Source: Leptospiraceae bacterium (GTDB lineage Bacteria > Spirochaetota > Leptospiria > Turneriellales > Turneriellaceae). Taken from it: 6,934 nt of DNA. Where the stretch lies: assembly GCA_025057195.1 (NCBI GenBank), contig JANWWX010000068.1, forward strand, positions 1 to 6,934, read 5' to 3'. The translations under genes were made by a program, and so were the position numbers. The notes under the pieces were generated by a model. It worked only from the letters and a program-made list of their open reading frames with translations, was not told the origin of the DNA and searched no databases. Shown here piece by piece: positions 6,409-6,934 of the stretch (its first letter is position 1; each line of letters opens with the position of its first letter).

Positions 6409-6503
6409 GGAAACAACCGCATTTTTTCAGTCACAGGCTGTCAACGACTGCATATAGCTAAAAATGCTCTAAGTTTTGCCGATTTGATTCGAAAATCAAG
6501 TAT
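6409..6503. promoter_or_regulatory. Divergent intergenic region between cdsA (-) and the SPOR-type gene (+)
   Basis: These 95 bases are the only space available for promoters of both the cdsA-dxr-proB-tdk run and the rightward gene. The region is more AT-rich than the flanking genes. On the minus strand a perfect TTGACA (6444-6439) lies about 30 bases upstream of the cdsA ATG, but no convincing -10 box follows at the right distance. On the plus strand TTGCCG (6476-6481) is followed by TATATG at 6501, which already contains the start codon. I therefore call the region regulatory from its position, without fixing a promoter. No clear Shine-Dalgarno precedes either start. Confidence 0.45.
6484..6499. 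repeat. Small perfect inverted repeat (possible operator)
   Basis: TTGATT and AATCAA form perfect 6-base arms around a CGAA spacer, ending 4 bases before the ATG of the rightward gene. The size and position suit a dimeric repressor site or a short mRNA hairpin over the initiation region. It could also be chance in AT-rich sequence. It is not followed by a T-run on the plus strand, so it is not a terminator. Confidence 0.3.
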
Positions 6504-6934
6504 ATGCAGGACATTGATTTCAGCCGCTATTACCGCCGCAACCGGAGGCCGCAGGGCGTTCCGGAAAGCCGCCACGCAAAACACGGTGTGCCAGTAAGCC
6601 GGGTTTCGCTGTATCTGGCAATCGCATTCTCTTCGTTGGCGATTGGTTTTATTGCTGGCACCCAATTACAGAAACAGCGCATGCTGCGGGAACTGGAAAA
6701 CCGGGTCGTGCCGGAGAGTGTGAAGGATAGCACCATTGCCACTGCCAACATCGCCACAGAAAACGAAAGCAAGGACAGCGTGCAGATCACGCGTCCGGCT
6801 GAGGCAGCATCCCCTGGCAGCAAAGAGACCAGTTACTTGATATTAGCTCGGATTTATCCCGATGAAAAAGAGGCGTCGTTAGCCGGACTGACGCTCAAGC
6901 GCAGTGGCATGAATGCTTTCATGGCGCGTAACGG
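6504..6934 (+). CDS. SPOR-like domain membrane protein, N-terminal 143 residues (partial, runs off right edge)
   Basis: The frame is open from ATG 6504 to the right edge, and no other usable start exists in frame before the upstream TAA at 6459-6461. Residues 1-34 are short, very basic and cytosolic (YYRRNRRP, RHAKHG). Residues 35-52 form one membrane helix (SLYLAIAFSSLAIGFIAG). Residues 55-108 are a polar, low-complexity periplasmic linker rich in Glu, Ser, Thr and Ala. From about 109 the pattern SYLILARIYPDEKEASLAGL, then KRSGMNAFMA, matches the first strand and helix of a SPOR domain, which binds denuded glycan strands at division septa. This basic tail, single helix, linker and C-terminal SPOR order is that of FtsN- and DedD-like proteins. 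The second half of the domain lies outside the window, so the assignment rests on the first strand-helix. The gene is divergent from cdsA. Confidence 0.75.
   Translation, partial: MQDIDFSRYYRRNRRPQGVPESRHAKHGVPVSRVSLYLAIAFSSLAIGFIAGTQLQKQRMLRELENRVVPESVKDSTIATANIATENESKDSVQITRPAEAASPGSKETSYLILARIYPDEKEASLAGLTLKRSGMNAFMARN

Noticed and set aside
6331..6597. Plus-strand open frame of 88 codons overlapping the start of cdsA and the divergent region
   Set aside because: It crosses the cdsA start antisense and then overlaps the SPOR-type frame out of register. The latter has a membrane helix and domain pattern; this one has neither.
1..6934. A defence system, mobile element, CRISPR array or structured RNA
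   Set aside because: All long frames are assigned to housekeeping or envelope genes, spacers are short, and no direct-repeat array, transposase, tRNA clover or riboswitch-like conserved element is visible by eye.

Overview
The window reads as a compact bacterial chromosome segment, roughly mid-50s percent GC by eye, probably from a diderm (Gram-negative) organism. The evidence is a MEP-pathway isoprenoid gene (dxr), an Si-specific soluble transhydrogenase (sthA), an exported small protein, and a single-pass membrane protein that leads into a SPOR-like peptidoglycan-binding domain. Nothing fixes the phylum. A spirochaete of the Leptospirales type is a guess, not a result. I see no rRNA, tRNA, CRISPR array, insertion sequence or phage gene.

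Layout. Bases 1-182 (+) hold the tail of an unidentified gene that ends in TAA and overlaps, as TAATG, a 26-codon frame of unknown status. Bases 254-2890 (+) form a tight cluster of three genes. The first is a short exported protein made of 11-residue VxxVxxFPD repeats, which I recognise as the 7(1) septoil knot (Septknot) family. The second is a membrane-anchored alpha/beta hydrolase joined to it by a TGATG overlap. The third is sthA, which starts one base after the hydrolase stop.

Bases 6408-2887 (-) form a four-gene run transcribed cdsA, dxr, proB, tdk. Its junctions are a 5-base gap, a TGATG overlap and a GTGA overlap. sthA and tdk converge and their stop codons overlap, leaving no room for a terminator between them. 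A 95-base divergent region containing a small perfect inverted repeat separates cdsA from a (+) SPOR-type gene that runs off the right edge.

Function. The (-) run combines phospholipid precursor synthesis (CdsA), isoprenoid precursor synthesis (Dxr), the first step of proline synthesis (ProB, without a PUA domain) and pyrimidine salvage (Tdk). This is housekeeping content with no single shared pathway. The (+) cluster pairs a protein predicted to be deeply knotted and exported with a membrane-tethered hydrolase; that pairing is the most unusual feature here. Shine-Dalgarno sequences are weak or absent at most starts, and stop/start overlaps may take over that role.
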